Assembly (NCBI RefSeq): GCF_003710815.1
Contig: NZ_RHHP01000023.1
Location: forward strand, 150,344-214,343
Direction: 5' to 3'
Length of the DNA stretch: 64,000 nt
From: Brevibacillus centrosporus
GTDB taxonomy: Bacteria; Bacillota; Bacilli; Brevibacillales; Brevibacillaceae
Shown here: piece after piece, positions 34,041-42,361 of the stretch
Position numbering within the stretch: the stretch's first letter is position 1
Layout: the number at the start of each line of letters is the position of its first letter
Position numbers and translations under genes: made by a program
Notes under the pieces: model-generated
Database searches by the model: none
What the model saw: the letters and a program-made list of their open reading frames with translations, nothing else
Told to the model about the DNA's origin: nothing

Positions 34041-34640
34041 ATGATGCATCCCGATACCGAGTTGCGCTATATCAATGATCAAATCGGGTATGGCGTGTTT
34101 GCGACCAAATTCATTCCCAAAGGGACAATCGTGTGGGCGATGGATGATCTGGATCAGGTATTGGATCCGGCATTCGTGGAAACACTGGATCCATTACGAA
34201 AACAGGACGTGCAGAAATATTCGTTTAAAAATCAGTTCGGAAAGTACATCCTGTGCTGGGATAAAGCTCGATACGTGAACCACAGCTTCCACGCGACATG
34301 TGTAGCGACGATGTACGATATGGAGCTGGCTGCACGTGACATTCATCCAGGAGAAGAACTGACAGACGATTACGGAACGTTGAACTTGGATGAACCCTTT
34401 GACTGTTTACCGGAGGAAGGCACGGATCGTTCGAGAGTGATGCCAGACGATCTGCTGCGCTACTATCGACAATGGGATGAGATTGCAGCGGGAGCGTTCG
34501 AGCATTTCAATCATGTGGATCAACCGTTGTTACATCTGATACGTCCCGAGCACAGGAACAAGCTGAACGCCATTCTGAATCATCATATGCCTGTAGATTC
34601 TGTGATTCAGCTCTATTACCGGCCTCCATCAAGAGCATAA
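34041..34640 (+). CDS. SET-domain protein
   Basis: 199 residues from ATG 34041 (AAGGAG upstream); the second ATG is equally possible. Lysine-methyltransferase SET motifs in order: GYGVFATKFIPKGTIVW, the YVNHSFHATC variant of RFINHSCxPN, and ELTDDYGTLN matching the GEELTxDY catalytic block. Bacterial SET proteins of this short form are scattered and their targets mostly unknown. Apparently monocistronic, ending at a strong terminator. Confidence 0.85.
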   Translation: MMHPDTELRYINDQIGYGVFATKFIPKGTIVWAMDDLDQVLDPAFVETLDPLRKQDVQKYSFKNQFGKYILCWDKARYVNHSFHATCVATMYDMELAARDIHPGEELTDDYGTLNLDEPFDCLPEEGTDRSRVMPDDLLRYYRQWDEIAAGAFEHFNHVDQPLLHLIRPEHRNKLNAILNHHMPVDSVIQLYYRPPSRA

Positions 34641-34657
34641 CTGCGCGAGTGTTTGAC

Positions 34658-34685
34658 ATCGGGCCGGTCACACGGCCCGATTTTG
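34658..34685 (+). terminator. Terminator after the SET-domain gene
   Basis: ATCGGGCCG / CGGCCCGAT, 9-bp perfect stem, six-base loop, then TTTTGTT. Confidence 0.85.
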
Positions 34686-34712
34686 TTGAACTATGGAAGG
34701 AGAATCAGTATT

Positions 34713-34742
34713 ATGGAATGTAAAGGTGAAGTGAAAGGTTGA
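34713..34742 (+). CDS. Possible nine-codon leader peptide upstream of glnS
   Basis: ATG 34713 with GGAAGGAG (34695-34702) ten bases upstream encodes MECKGEVKG and stops at TGA 34740-34742, six bases before the likely glnS start. A good ribosome binding site on so short a frame suggests translational coupling or a regulatory leader. It may also be chance. Confidence 0.35.
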   Translation: MECKGEVKG

Positions 34743-34747
34743 TTTCA

Positions 34748-36406
34748 TTGGAAAACAAGGTAGCGTCATCTAACTTTATCCGAAATATTGTGATTGATGA
34801 CTTGCAGGAAGGCAAAGTAAAAGAAGTCATTACCCGATTTCCTCCAGAACCGAACGGGTATCTTCATATTGGACATGCGAAAGCAATCATCCTGAACTTT
34901 GAATTGGCTCACGAGTTTTCCGGGAAAGCACACTTGCGTTTTGACGACACGAATCCGGTTAAGGAAGATACCGAATACGTCAATGCGATCAAGGAAGACG
35001 TGAAGTGGCTGGGCTTCGATTGGGACGGGCTGTTCTTCGCTTCTGATTACTTTGAGGAAATGTACAATCGTGCCGTTCTCCTTATCAAAAAGGGAAAAGC
35101 GTACGTGGATGATCTGTCGCCAGAGGACATGCGCAAGTACCGTGGGACATTGACGGAGCCAGGCGTGGATAGTCCTTTCCGCAATCGTTCTGTGGAGGAA
35201 AACCTCGACCTGTTTGCACGGATGCGCAACGGTGAGTTCAAGGACGGGGAAAAAGTTCTTCGTGCCAAGATCGACATGGCTTCTCCAAACTTCAACATGC
35301 GCGACCCGGTTCTCTACCGCATTTCCCATGCCTCCCACCACAACACAGGGGATAAATGGTGCATCTATCCGATGTATGACTTTGCTCATCCACTGGAGGA
35401 TGCCATCGAAGGAGTGACACACTCGCTCTGTTCCCTGGAGTTTGAAGACCACCGCCCTCTGTACGATTGGGTAGTGGCGGAGTGCGAAATGGAGCATGTG
35501 CCGCGTCAGTATGAGTTCGCTCGTCTGAATTTGACCAATACCGTCATGAGCAAGCGGAAGCTAAAGCAGCTCGTGGACGAAAATATTGTAGATGGCTGGG
35601 ACGATCCGCGCATGCCTACCATTGCAGGATTCCGCCGCCGCGGCTACACACCTGAGGCGATTCGTGCGTTCGCTCGCGAAGTAGGGGTAGCCCGCAGCAA
35701 CAGTACCGTCGATGAAAAAATGCTCGAGCACTTCATCCGGGAAGACTTGAAGCTCAAAGCGCCACGCACGATGGCTGTCTTGAACCCGTTGAAGGTCGTC
35801 ATCACCAACTACCCAGAGGGCCAAGTGGAAATGCTGGAGGCAGAAATCAATCCGGAAAACGAAGAAATGGGCAACCGTCAAATTCCGTTTTCCCGCGAAA
35901 TCTACATCGAGCAAGACGATTTCATGGAGAACCCGCCAAACAAGTATTTTCGCCTGTACCCTGGAAACGAAGTGCGCCTGAAAAACGCGTATTTCATTAA
36001 GTGCAATGACGTAATCAAGGATGCAGATGGCAACGTGATCGAGATCCATTGCACCTATGACCCGGAAACGAAGAGCGGAAGCGGCTTTACCGGACGCAAG
36101 GTCAAAGGAACCATCCATTGGGTGGAAGCTACGCAAGCGGTTCCGGCTGAATTCCGTTTGTACGAGCCTTTGATTCTCGATGAAGAGGAGAACGAGGGGA
36201 CGTTCCTGGATAACATCAATCCGAATTCCCTCGAGGTGCTGAAAGGTTTCGTAGAACCAAACATGAAGGAAACAAAACCGCAAGACAAATATCAATTCTT
36301 CCGCCATGGCTATTTCAACGTGGATTCAAAGGATACAAACGGTGACAAGCTCGTGTTCAACCGCATCGTATCGCTGAAGAGCTCGTTTGAACTGCCAAAG
36401 GCGTAA
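34748..36406 (+). CDS. glnS: Glutaminyl-tRNA synthetase
   Basis: 552 residues from TTG 34748, giving [15 protein letters not shown]; the alternative TTG 34739 would be too close to AAAGG. Class I synthetase charging tRNA-Gln. Motifs: [16 protein letters not shown] (HIGH), LRFDDTNP, and [11 protein letters not shown] (KMSKS variant), with the C-terminal anticodon-binding beta barrels. Most Firmicutes lack GlnRS and form Gln-tRNA with GatCAB, so its presence suggests an acquired gene or an additional route. Confidence 0.97.
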   Translation: MENKVASSNFIRNIVIDDLQEGKVKEVITRFPPEPNGYLHIGHAKAIILNFELAHEFSGKAHLRFDDTNPVKEDTEYVNAIKEDVKWLGFDWDGLFFASDYFEEMYNRAVLLIKKGKAYVDDLSPEDMRKYRGTLTEPGVDSPFRNRSVEENLDLFARMRNGEFKDGEKVLRAKIDMASPNFNMRDPVLYRISHASHHNTGDKWCIYPMYDFAHPLEDAIEGVTHSLCSLEFEDHRPLYDWVVAECEMEHVPRQYEFARLNLTNTVMSKRKLKQLVDENIVDGWDDPRMPTIAGFRRRGYTPEAIRAFAREVGVARSNSTVDEKMLEHFIREDLKLKAPRTMAVLNPLKVVITNYPEGQVEMLEAEINPENEEMGNRQIPFSREIYIEQDDFMENPPNKYFRLYPGNEVRLKNAYFIKCNDVIKDADGNVIEIHCTYDPETKSGSGFTGRKVKGTIHWVEATQAVPAEFRLYEPLILDEEENEGTFLDNINPNSLEVLKGFVEPNMKETKPQDKYQFFRHGYFNVDSKDTNGDKLVFNRIVSLKSSFELPKA

Positions 36407-36432
36407 CGGGAAAATGCAACGGCAATAGAGAG

Positions 36433-36473
36433 ACGCTGCTGGTATGGGGAACTGTGCCAACAGCGTTTTTTTA
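36433..36473 (+). terminator. Terminator after glnS
   Basis: ACGCTG / CAGCGT with an extended TGG / CCA arm, then TTTTTTT. Confidence 0.75.
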
Positions 36474-36487
36474 ACGTATAGGAATTT

Positions 36488-36582
36488 ATAAGCTTTAGGC
36501 TTATGAATTCCGGAGCGCATGACGAAGTGGTTTTAGTGGATATTCAGTTCATAATAGGTATAATTATTCATATTGTGAATAA
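36488..36582 (+). promoter_or_regulatory. Control region of the APC permease gene
   Basis: TATAAT at 36559-36564 is a good -10; no convincing -35. Two inverted repeats flank it: ATAAGC-TTTAG-GCTTAT (36488-36504) and TTATTCA-TATTG-TGAATAA (36564-36582). The second covers the expected transcript start, so it may be a repressor site. Confidence 0.45.
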
Positions 36583-36596
36583 AAGGGGGACAGGTA

Positions 36597-37931
36597 GTGA
36601 ACGGAACAACGGAGCTTCAGCGCAGTTTGAAATTATGGCATATCGTGGTGATCGGTCTTGGATATATGGCGCCAATGGCTGTTTTTGATACGTTTGGCAT
36701 TGTAGCACAAGAGACGGGAGGACATGTCCCGGCAGCGTATGCCGTTACCCTGCTCGCGATCTTGTTTACAGCCGCAAGCTACGGGAAAATGGTGCGCGTC
36801 TTTCCTTCCGCAGGGACCGCTTACACGTATACGCAGGAGACGATTCATCCCTATGCTGGATTTTTGGTGGGATGGGCCTCTTTGCTGGACTATTTGTTTT
36901 TACCGATGATCAACGCGCTCTTAACCGGTGTGTACCTGTCATCTGTTTTTCCTGATGTCCCGACACATTGGTGGATTGTTGGCTTTATTCTTCTCATAAC
37001 CTTGTTGAACGTATTTCGGGTCACCGTGACAGCATCGGTGAATTCCTTTCTGGTATTGTTTCAAATATCGGTTGTGGTTGTTTTTGCGGGATTGGCGATT
37101 CGCGGCTTGATGGGGGGAGGCGGAATCGAGCAGGTGTTTACGGTGCGCCCGTTTTTTTCGCCGGATTTATCGTTTGCGGCGCTGCTTTCGGGAGCCTCGA
37201 TCCTTTGCTTCTCTTTCCTCGGGTTTGATGCGGTGACGACACTGACGGAGGAAACGGTCGATGCGAAGAAAACTATCCCCCGAGGTATTTTCCTCGTCGC
37301 TTTATGTGGTGGAGCGCTGTTTATCACAGCATCCTATTTTTCACAGTCGCTGTTTCCAGATGCTTCGGTCTTTTCTGACCCGGAAGCAGCGTCAGCAGAA
37401 ATCGCCCTTTCGATCGGGGGAACGATTTTTCAGCTCGTCTTTTTGGCAGCTGCCTTGTCGTCTACATTGGCATCCGGGCTTGTTTCCGTCACCAGTGTTA
37501 CACGTTTGCTGTACGCGATGGGACGGGACGGCTACCTGCCGAGAAAGTGGTTTGGCTATATTCACCCCCGCTTGAAAACACCGTTGTACAATGTTTTGTT
37601 GGTCGGCCTGCTGATGACGGGGGCGCTGTTTTTGGACTTGCTCACGGCTACATCATTTATTAACTTCGGGGCATTGATCGCCTTTAGCTTTGTCAATCTC
37701 AGCGTCATTGCTCATTATGTATGGAGGCAAAAGCGCTTGCGGGTGACCCAGTGGTGGAGCTATCTTCTCTCGCCGTTAATCGGAGCCACGTTTATTGGCT
37801 TTTTATGGGTCAATCTGGATATCAAGTCGATGATTCTCGGTTTGATGTGGACATTTGTGGGCTTCATCTATCTGCTGTATCTGGTGAAAGTGAAGCACAC
37901 CAAGCTGGAGCGAATGAAGTTCGAAGGGTAG
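36597..37931 (+). CDS. APC-superfamily amino acid permease
   Basis: 444 residues from GTG 36597 with AAGGGGGA six bases upstream. About 12 membrane segments. MAPMAVFDTFGIVAQETGGHVPAAY near the N-terminus and FSFLGFDAVTTLTEETVDAKKTIPRGI (the conserved TM6-loop block) place it in the amino acid/polyamine/organocation family, PuuP-like or YveA-like subgroups. Substrate not determinable by eye. The next gene starts 15 bases downstream, so they likely share a transcript. Confidence 0.88.
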   Translation: MNGTTELQRSLKLWHIVVIGLGYMAPMAVFDTFGIVAQETGGHVPAAYAVTLLAILFTAASYGKMVRVFPSAGTAYTYTQETIHPYAGFLVGWASLLDYLFLPMINALLTGVYLSSVFPDVPTHWWIVGFILLITLLNVFRVTVTASVNSFLVLFQISVVVVFAGLAIRGLMGGGGIEQVFTVRPFFSPDLSFAALLSGASILCFSFLGFDAVTTLTEETVDAKKTIPRGIFLVALCGGALFITASYFSQSLFPDASVFSDPEAASAEIALSIGGTIFQLVFLAAALSSTLASGLVSVTSVTRLLYAMGRDGYLPRKWFGYIHPRLKTPLYNVLLVGLLMTGALFLDLLTATSFINFGALIAFSFVNLSVIAHYVWRQKRLRVTQWWSYLLSPLIGATFIGFLWVNLDIKSMILGLMWTFVGFIYLLYLVKVKHTKLERMKFEG

Positions 37932-37945
37932 CGGGGGGAACATTC

Positions 37946-38797
37946 ATGGACCGGTCTGTATTTACGTCGATCAAAACGGTGGAAAGAGACGGATTTGTCA
38001 TGGAGTACGGACTTGCTGGGCATAAACATGCGCCCACGCTGCTGCTGCTTCATGCCATCCGCAATACGAAAATGCTGTTTGCCGGGATTATCCCTGATTT
38101 GGCTGCTCATTTCCGCATCGTAGCGGTCGATCTGCGGGGACACGGACATTCTGTGGAACAGTCGACCTTTTCTTTTGATGCCATCGTAGACGATTTGATT
38201 GGATTGCTGGATGCAGAATCACTTGATCAGGTAACAGTGGTAGCTTCCTCGTTTTCCAGTGTGCCTGCGCAGATGCTGGCCGCTCAGCGACCGGAGCGCA
38301 TCGCCAGACTCATCCTGCTGGACGGAGGCTATTACCGGCTGGGAGAAGTGCCTGGCTTCCAGCTGGATCAGGTCGTGCAACGCTTGTCATTAGCGCGGTT
38401 TTCCAGTGTGGAGGAGGCAGAGCGGCAATTTGCGGATCGCTATGGAGAGGGGAAGCTGCCAACAGGCTGGATGACATCCGAGCTGGAGGGAAAAGAAGAT
38501 GGCAAGCTGGGGTACCGTTTGCCGCGAGAGGCATTTATCGGCTATTTTAGCGACTACGCTGCGTTTGATAAAGACACGCTCTTCCACTCGATCACTTGTC
38601 CGGTTCTGGTGCTTCTCGCAGATGAGCGATTTTTGCCTGACGATGAACAGCGAGCATTTCACCGGGCGGCAGTCGTTTTTTATCAACAGGCTGTAAGACA
38701 AGCAAAGATTCACTCCATCCCAGGGGCGCTGCATCTCTTGATGGTGTCACATCCAGAGGAAACCGTGAAAGAAATCAGATCGTTTCTTGCAAAGTAA
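37946..38797 (+). CDS. Alpha/beta-fold hydrolase
   Basis: 283 residues from ATG 37946 with GGGGGG upstream. LLLLHAIRNTKMLF replaces the usual HG-x-P oxyanion loop. VVAVDLRGHGHS is canonical, and VVASSFSSVPA holds the presumed nucleophile serine in an atypical A-S-S-F-S elbow instead of G-x-S-x-G. LADERFL supplies the acid and GALHLLM the histidine. Probably co-transcribed with the permease; the substrate is unknown. Confidence 0.82.
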   Translation: MDRSVFTSIKTVERDGFVMEYGLAGHKHAPTLLLLHAIRNTKMLFAGIIPDLAAHFRIVAVDLRGHGHSVEQSTFSFDAIVDDLIGLLDAESLDQVTVVASSFSSVPAQMLAAQRPERIARLILLDGGYYRLGEVPGFQLDQVVQRLSLARFSSVEEAERQFADRYGEGKLPTGWMTSELEGKEDGKLGYRLPREAFIGYFSDYAAFDKDTLFHSITCPVLVLLADERFLPDDEQRAFHRAAVVFYQQAVRQAKIHSIPGALHLLMVSHPEETVKEIRSFLAK

Positions 38798-38828
38798 AGG
38801 GACAAGCCAAATGCTTGTCCCTTTTTTG
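38796..38828. terminator. Bidirectional terminator
   Basis: AAAGGGACAAGC / GCTTGTCCCTTT, then TTTT; serves the hydrolase and the convergent lipoprotein gene. Confidence 0.88.
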
Positions 38829-38837
38829 TTTGCGTTT

Positions 38838-39500
38838 TTATTGCTTTGCTTCACGCATGAGTTTGTTAATCGCTGGTGCATTGGCATCCTGCCCGGTTTC
38901 ACGAAGGTGCTTTTTTACCTGCTCGAATGCATCGATTCCTGGTTTGGAAGTGACAGTCAGTACACGCGTTTTTTTGCCGTACAGCTTGTGAATTTGTGCC
39001 CGGGCTTGTGAAAGAGTCGTGTTGAGATCGCTTCGGCCCAAAGTACCGGCCGTTCCGGGTGTCGTATGTTCATTTCCGCGTGCCGAGCTGCCAGTGAAAT
39101 TGCTGAGAAGATGCGTTTGCATCGGATCCATCTGATTGACCGATTGGCTTCTTACTGTCGCTGGGCAAATGACGACTGCGTCCTTGAGAACCAATGCTTG
39201 AATGCCATGAACGCCAGCTGCATTCAATTGTGCCTCGAGCTTTGTAGAAGGCCCGTCGCTGTGGAGGTGGGAGCTTCCGATGCTGCTGTAGACATTGGTG
39301 CCCATTCCGTTAGAGGTAGTCCCGAGTGAGTTGGTGGTCACTTTCTTCTCTCTGTCTACGCTGGGTATGACGATATCGCCAGGTGCTGCATGATTCTGCG
39401 TCCGTGCCGGCTGTGGCTGTGGTGCAGCCTGATTGTTACAAGCGGTCAACAGAAGCACCAGACCCAATCCAGTCCCCATCCATTTCCCAATTCGATTCAT
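38838..39500 (-). CDS. YhcN/YlaJ-family spore lipoprotein
   Basis: 220 residues from ATG 39500 (GGAGGG upstream). Lipoprotein signal with Cys21 (LLLTACNNQ). The middle is low-complexity with a repeated NS/TT pattern, and the C-terminal half is YhcN-like: VHGIQALVLKDAVVICP, then KKTRVLTVTSKPGIDAFEQVKKHL. Relatives are inner-membrane or coat-associated spore lipoproteins with a role in germination or outgrowth, made under forespore sigma factors. Single gene. Confidence 0.82.
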   Translation of the reverse strand: MNRIGKWMGTGLGLVLLLTACNNQAAPQPQPARTQNHAAPGDIVIPSVDREKKVTTNSLGTTSNGMGTNVYSSIGSSHLHSDGPSTKLEAQLNAAGVHGIQALVLKDAVVICPATVRSQSVNQMDPMQTHLLSNFTGSSARGNEHTTPGTAGTLGRSDLNTTLSQARAQIHKLYGKKTRVLTVTSKPGIDAFEQVKKHLRETGQDANAPAINKLMREAKQ

Positions 39501-39658
39501 GTTCGATCCCTCCAAAGTTGCTTTCTACATACTTTTATCCTGCGCTGTCGATTCTCTGAGTATTTGAGGAGGTTATTGGAAAAAATGTAGGCAGAGCTTG
39601 TTTAGTTTGTCGAAAAAATGCACAAACAGGTGAATAGAGACATCAGGAGGTGGAAGTG

Positions 39659-40408
39659 TTGGCACAATCAAACAACGGAAGTGAACAACCAGTATCACGG
39701 AGGAACTTTCTGAAAAACTCCGGGCTTGTGCTCGGTGGACTGGTTGTGGGGGGCGTAGCAGGCAGCCTTCTCAACAGACAGCAAGCACCTGCACCGCAAG
39801 TTCCTGGAGCAACACCTGCTCCGGCAGCCGATTTCAATCAGGCATTGATGTTCTTCACTCCCGAGCAGTTCAAGGTAGTCGATGCAGCCTGCGAGCGAAT
39901 ATTCCCCGAGGACGAGAGTGGACCTGGGGCAAAGGCGCTTGGAGCAGCATACTTTATCGACCATCAGCTGGCAGGAGATTGGGGCTTTAACGCACGCGAT
40001 TACATGCAGGGTCCTTTTTATCCCGGGGAAGTGACGCAAGGCTACCAAGGCAGGCTGAAGCGGCGGGAGATCTTCGAAATTGGTATTCAAGAAATGAACA
40101 ATTATAGCAACAGCACGCAGAAGAAACGGTTTTATGAGCTCACTCCGGAGCAACAGGATGCCGTATTGAAGGCATTTGAATCCGATGAGGTCAAATTGAC
40201 CACGATTTCTGCCAGTGCGTTTTTCAAAATGCTTCGTGCGAGTACGCTGGAGGGCATCTACTCAGACCCTCTTTACGGTGGCAACAAAAACATGGATGGC
40301 TGGAAAATGAGGAATTACCCAGGTAATCAAATGGCTTATACCCAAGTTATCGAGAAGGACGAGTTTGTGAAGATGGCCCCTTTGAGTTTGCGGGATCATC
40401 AACATTAA
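39659..40408 (+). CDS. Gluconate 2-dehydrogenase subunit 3-like protein with Tat signal
   Basis: 249 residues; TTG 39659 chosen as start (AGGAGG eight bases upstream; GTG 39656 possible). Twin-arginine signal SRRNFLKNSGLVLGG, and QVPGATPAPA as linker. The remainder is the small-subunit fold: FFTPEQFKVVDAACERIFPED, GAKALGAAYFIDHQLAG, AFFKMLRASTLEGIYSDP and GGNKNMDGWKMRNYPG. It escorts the folded flavoprotein subunit, encoded 15 bases downstream, through the Tat pathway. Confidence 0.9.
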   Translation: MAQSNNGSEQPVSRRNFLKNSGLVLGGLVVGGVAGSLLNRQQAPAPQVPGATPAPAADFNQALMFFTPEQFKVVDAACERIFPEDESGPGAKALGAAYFIDHQLAGDWGFNARDYMQGPFYPGEVTQGYQGRLKRREIFEIGIQEMNNYSNSTQKKRFYELTPEQQDAVLKAFESDEVKLTTISASAFFKMLRASTLEGIYSDPLYGGNKNMDGWKMRNYPGNQMAYTQVIEKDEFVKMAPLSLRDHQH

Positions 40409-40423
40409 GGGGGACAAACCAAT

Positions 40424-42145
40424 ATGGCCAAAAAATTGCCGAAAGTCGACGTGGTCATCGTAGGGGTTGGCTGGGGCGGAGGAATTATCGCATCTGAGCT
40501 GACCAAGCAGGGCTTGACTGTCGTCGGTCTGGAACGAGGAAAAGAAAGAAAAACAGAAGATTACTTCATGGTGCACGATGAGCTGCGCTATGCGATGCGC
40601 TACGAAATGATGCAGGACTTGTCCAAGGAAACCATCACGTTCCGCAGCAAAACCAGTGTGCGGGCACTTCCAATGCGTTCGTACGGATCCTTTTTGCTAG
40701 GGACTGGCTTGGGCGGCTCAGGTGTTCACTGGAATGGGCAGACCTTCCGTTTCCTGCCCTATGATTTTGAGATCCGCAGTAAAACCATTGAGCGTTATGG
40801 AGAAAAGAAAATTCCGGACGGCATGACGATTCAGGACTGGGGTATTACGTACGACCAACTGGAGCCGTACTTCGACAAATTTGAGCGGATGGCGGGCATT
40901 TCTGGTGAGGAAAATCCTCTGGGTGGCAAGCGCTCACAGCCGTATCCAACGCCGCCGATGAAAATGACGCCCAGCATTAAAATGTTTCAGGAAGCGACCA
41001 AAAAGAAGAACCTGCATCCTTATATGATGCCGTCGGCGAATCTGTCGGAAGCCTACACCAATCCGGATGGAGTCTCGAGGGCAGCTTGTCAGTACTGCGG
41101 TTACTGCGAGCGCTTTGGCTGTGAATACGGAGCCAAGGCAGATCCGGTCGTAACCGTTATTCCGATTGCGAAAAAGACAGGGAAATTCGAAATTCGTACC
41201 CACTCTCATGTTCGGCGCATTTTACATAATGGAAAAAAAGCGACAGGTGTCATGTACACGGATGTAACCACGGGGGAAGAACTCGAGCAGCCAGCGGATA
41301 TCGTTGTGTTGACCAGCTATGTCTTCAACAACGCGAGACTGCTGCTCATGTCCAAGCTGGGGCGTCCCTATGATCCTGCGACGGGCAAAGGTGTCATCGG
41401 AAAGAACTACGCTTACCAGGTCATCCGTGGGGGAGCAGTCGGCTTTTTTGACGATAAGGAGTTCAACCTGTATGCGGGCGCAGGCGCTCTCGCTATGTGT
41501 CTCGACGATTATAACGGGGACAACTTCGATCACAAAGATCTGAACTTCATTCATGGAGCAAATATCAGTCTTTCGCAGCTGGGACTGCGCCCCATCGCAA
41601 ACAACAAGGTTCCAGAAGGTACACCAAGCTGGGGGAAAGATTTCAAGGCAGCGTCTCTCAAGTATGCGAACCGGTTCCTCTCGGTGGGGGCGCAAGGAGC
41701 TTCGATGCCGTTTCGACACCACTTCCTGGATTTGGACCCGACTTACAAAGACGTATTTGGCGATCCGCTCATACGCATCACGTACGATTTCGAAGAACAG
41801 GATCGACAGCTTGCCGCGTATTGTGCGGATAAGTGCGGTGAAATTGTCAAGGAAATGGGAGCCACCGAAAAAATTGAGATTAATAAAAAGCTGGGACCGT
41901 ACGATATCACCCCTTACCAATCCACGCACAACACAGGTGGCGTAATTATGGGAGCTTCGCCGGATACATCAGCTGTTAACAACTACCTGCAAATGTGGGA
42001 TGCCGAAAATGTGTTTGTAGTGGGTGCGTCCTCATTCGCCCACAATAGCGGTTACAACCCTACAGGAACGATGGGTGCTCTCTCTTACCGAGCTGCGGAA
42101 GGCATTCTGAAGTACCGGAAGAGCGGTGGAGGCATCATCGTGTAA
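40424..42145 (+). CDS. GMC-family dehydrogenase, flavoprotein subunit (gluconate 2-dehydrogenase-like)
   Basis: 573 residues, start ATG 40424 (AAGGGGGAC upstream). FAD motif VIVGVGWGGGIIASEL, GTGLGGSGVHWNG, C-terminal active-site block with STHNTGGVIMG and SSFAHNSGYNPTGTMG. Oxidises a sugar, sugar acid or alcohol outside the cell after export with the Tat-bearing partner. ACQYCGYCERFGCEYG shows a four-cysteine cluster like the Fe-S site of FAD-glucose dehydrogenases. No cytochrome c subunit gene is nearby, so the electron acceptor is unclear. Confidence 0.92.
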   Translation: MAKKLPKVDVVIVGVGWGGGIIASELTKQGLTVVGLERGKERKTEDYFMVHDELRYAMRYEMMQDLSKETITFRSKTSVRALPMRSYGSFLLGTGLGGSGVHWNGQTFRFLPYDFEIRSKTIERYGEKKIPDGMTIQDWGITYDQLEPYFDKFERMAGISGEENPLGGKRSQPYPTPPMKMTPSIKMFQEATKKKNLHPYMMPSANLSEAYTNPDGVSRAACQYCGYCERFGCEYGAKADPVVTVIPIAKKTGKFEIRTHSHVRRILHNGKKATGVMYTDVTTGEELEQPADIVVLTSYVFNNARLLLMSKLGRPYDPATGKGVIGKNYAYQVIRGGAVGFFDDKEFNLYAGAGALAMCLDDYNGDNFDHKDLNFIHGANISLSQLGLRPIANNKVPEGTPSWGKDFKAASLKYANRFLSVGAQGASMPFRHHFLDLDPTYKDVFGDPLIRITYDFEEQDRQLAAYCADKCGEIVKEMGATEKIEINKKLGPYDITPYQSTHNTGGVIMGASPDTSAVNNYLQMWDAENVFVVGASSFAHNSGYNPTGTMGALSYRAAEGILKYRKSGGGIIV

Positions 42146-42187
42146 CGGGCTGTTTCCTTTTTTGCAAAACGAAAATGCAGATGTGAG

Positions 42188-42219
42188 AAAAGTCGTTGGT
42201 TGAACTGACGGCTTTTTTT
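42188..42219 (+). terminator. Terminator after the GMC dehydrogenase
   Basis: AAAAGTCGTTGG / CTGACGGCTTTT with G-T pairs, then TTTT. Moderate stem. Confidence 0.6.
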
Positions 42220-42246
42220 CATTGCTTATTCATTGATCTTTGCATC

Positions 42247-42265
42247 CTTGCGAAAATGGCAAGGA
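42247..42265. promoter_or_regulatory. Inverted repeat upstream of the sigma-54 promoter (candidate enhancer site)
   Basis: CCTTGC-GAAAATG-GCAAGG, six-base arms, centred about 60 bases upstream of the -24/-12 element; placed suitably for an enhancer-binding protein. Inference. Confidence 0.45.
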
Positions 42266-42306
42266 AGTAAAAAGTAGGAATGCTTATTTCATGCGCTTTT
42301 TGCCTT

Positions 42307-42322
42307 TGGCACAGTCCTTGCT
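42307..42322 (+). promoter_or_regulatory. Sigma-54 (-24/-12) promoter
   Basis: TGGCACAGTCCTTGCT matches the consensus TGGCACG-N4-TTGCW at every position except the seventh. The GG and GC elements have correct spacing. Transcription would start near 42334, ahead of the ribosome binding site at about 42348. Confidence 0.82.
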
Positions 42323-42361
42323 ATATCAATGCTTTACCAGAGAATAAAGGAGAGACGAATC

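Noticed and set aside
34641..34747. T-box riboswitch before glnS
   Set aside because: No T-box motif or specifier/antiterminator structure; only the upstream terminator and a short leader frame.
37721..37945. Upstream extension of the alpha/beta hydrolase frame
   Set aside because: It lies inside the permease gene; ATG 37946 has its own ribosome binding site and the family's normal start.
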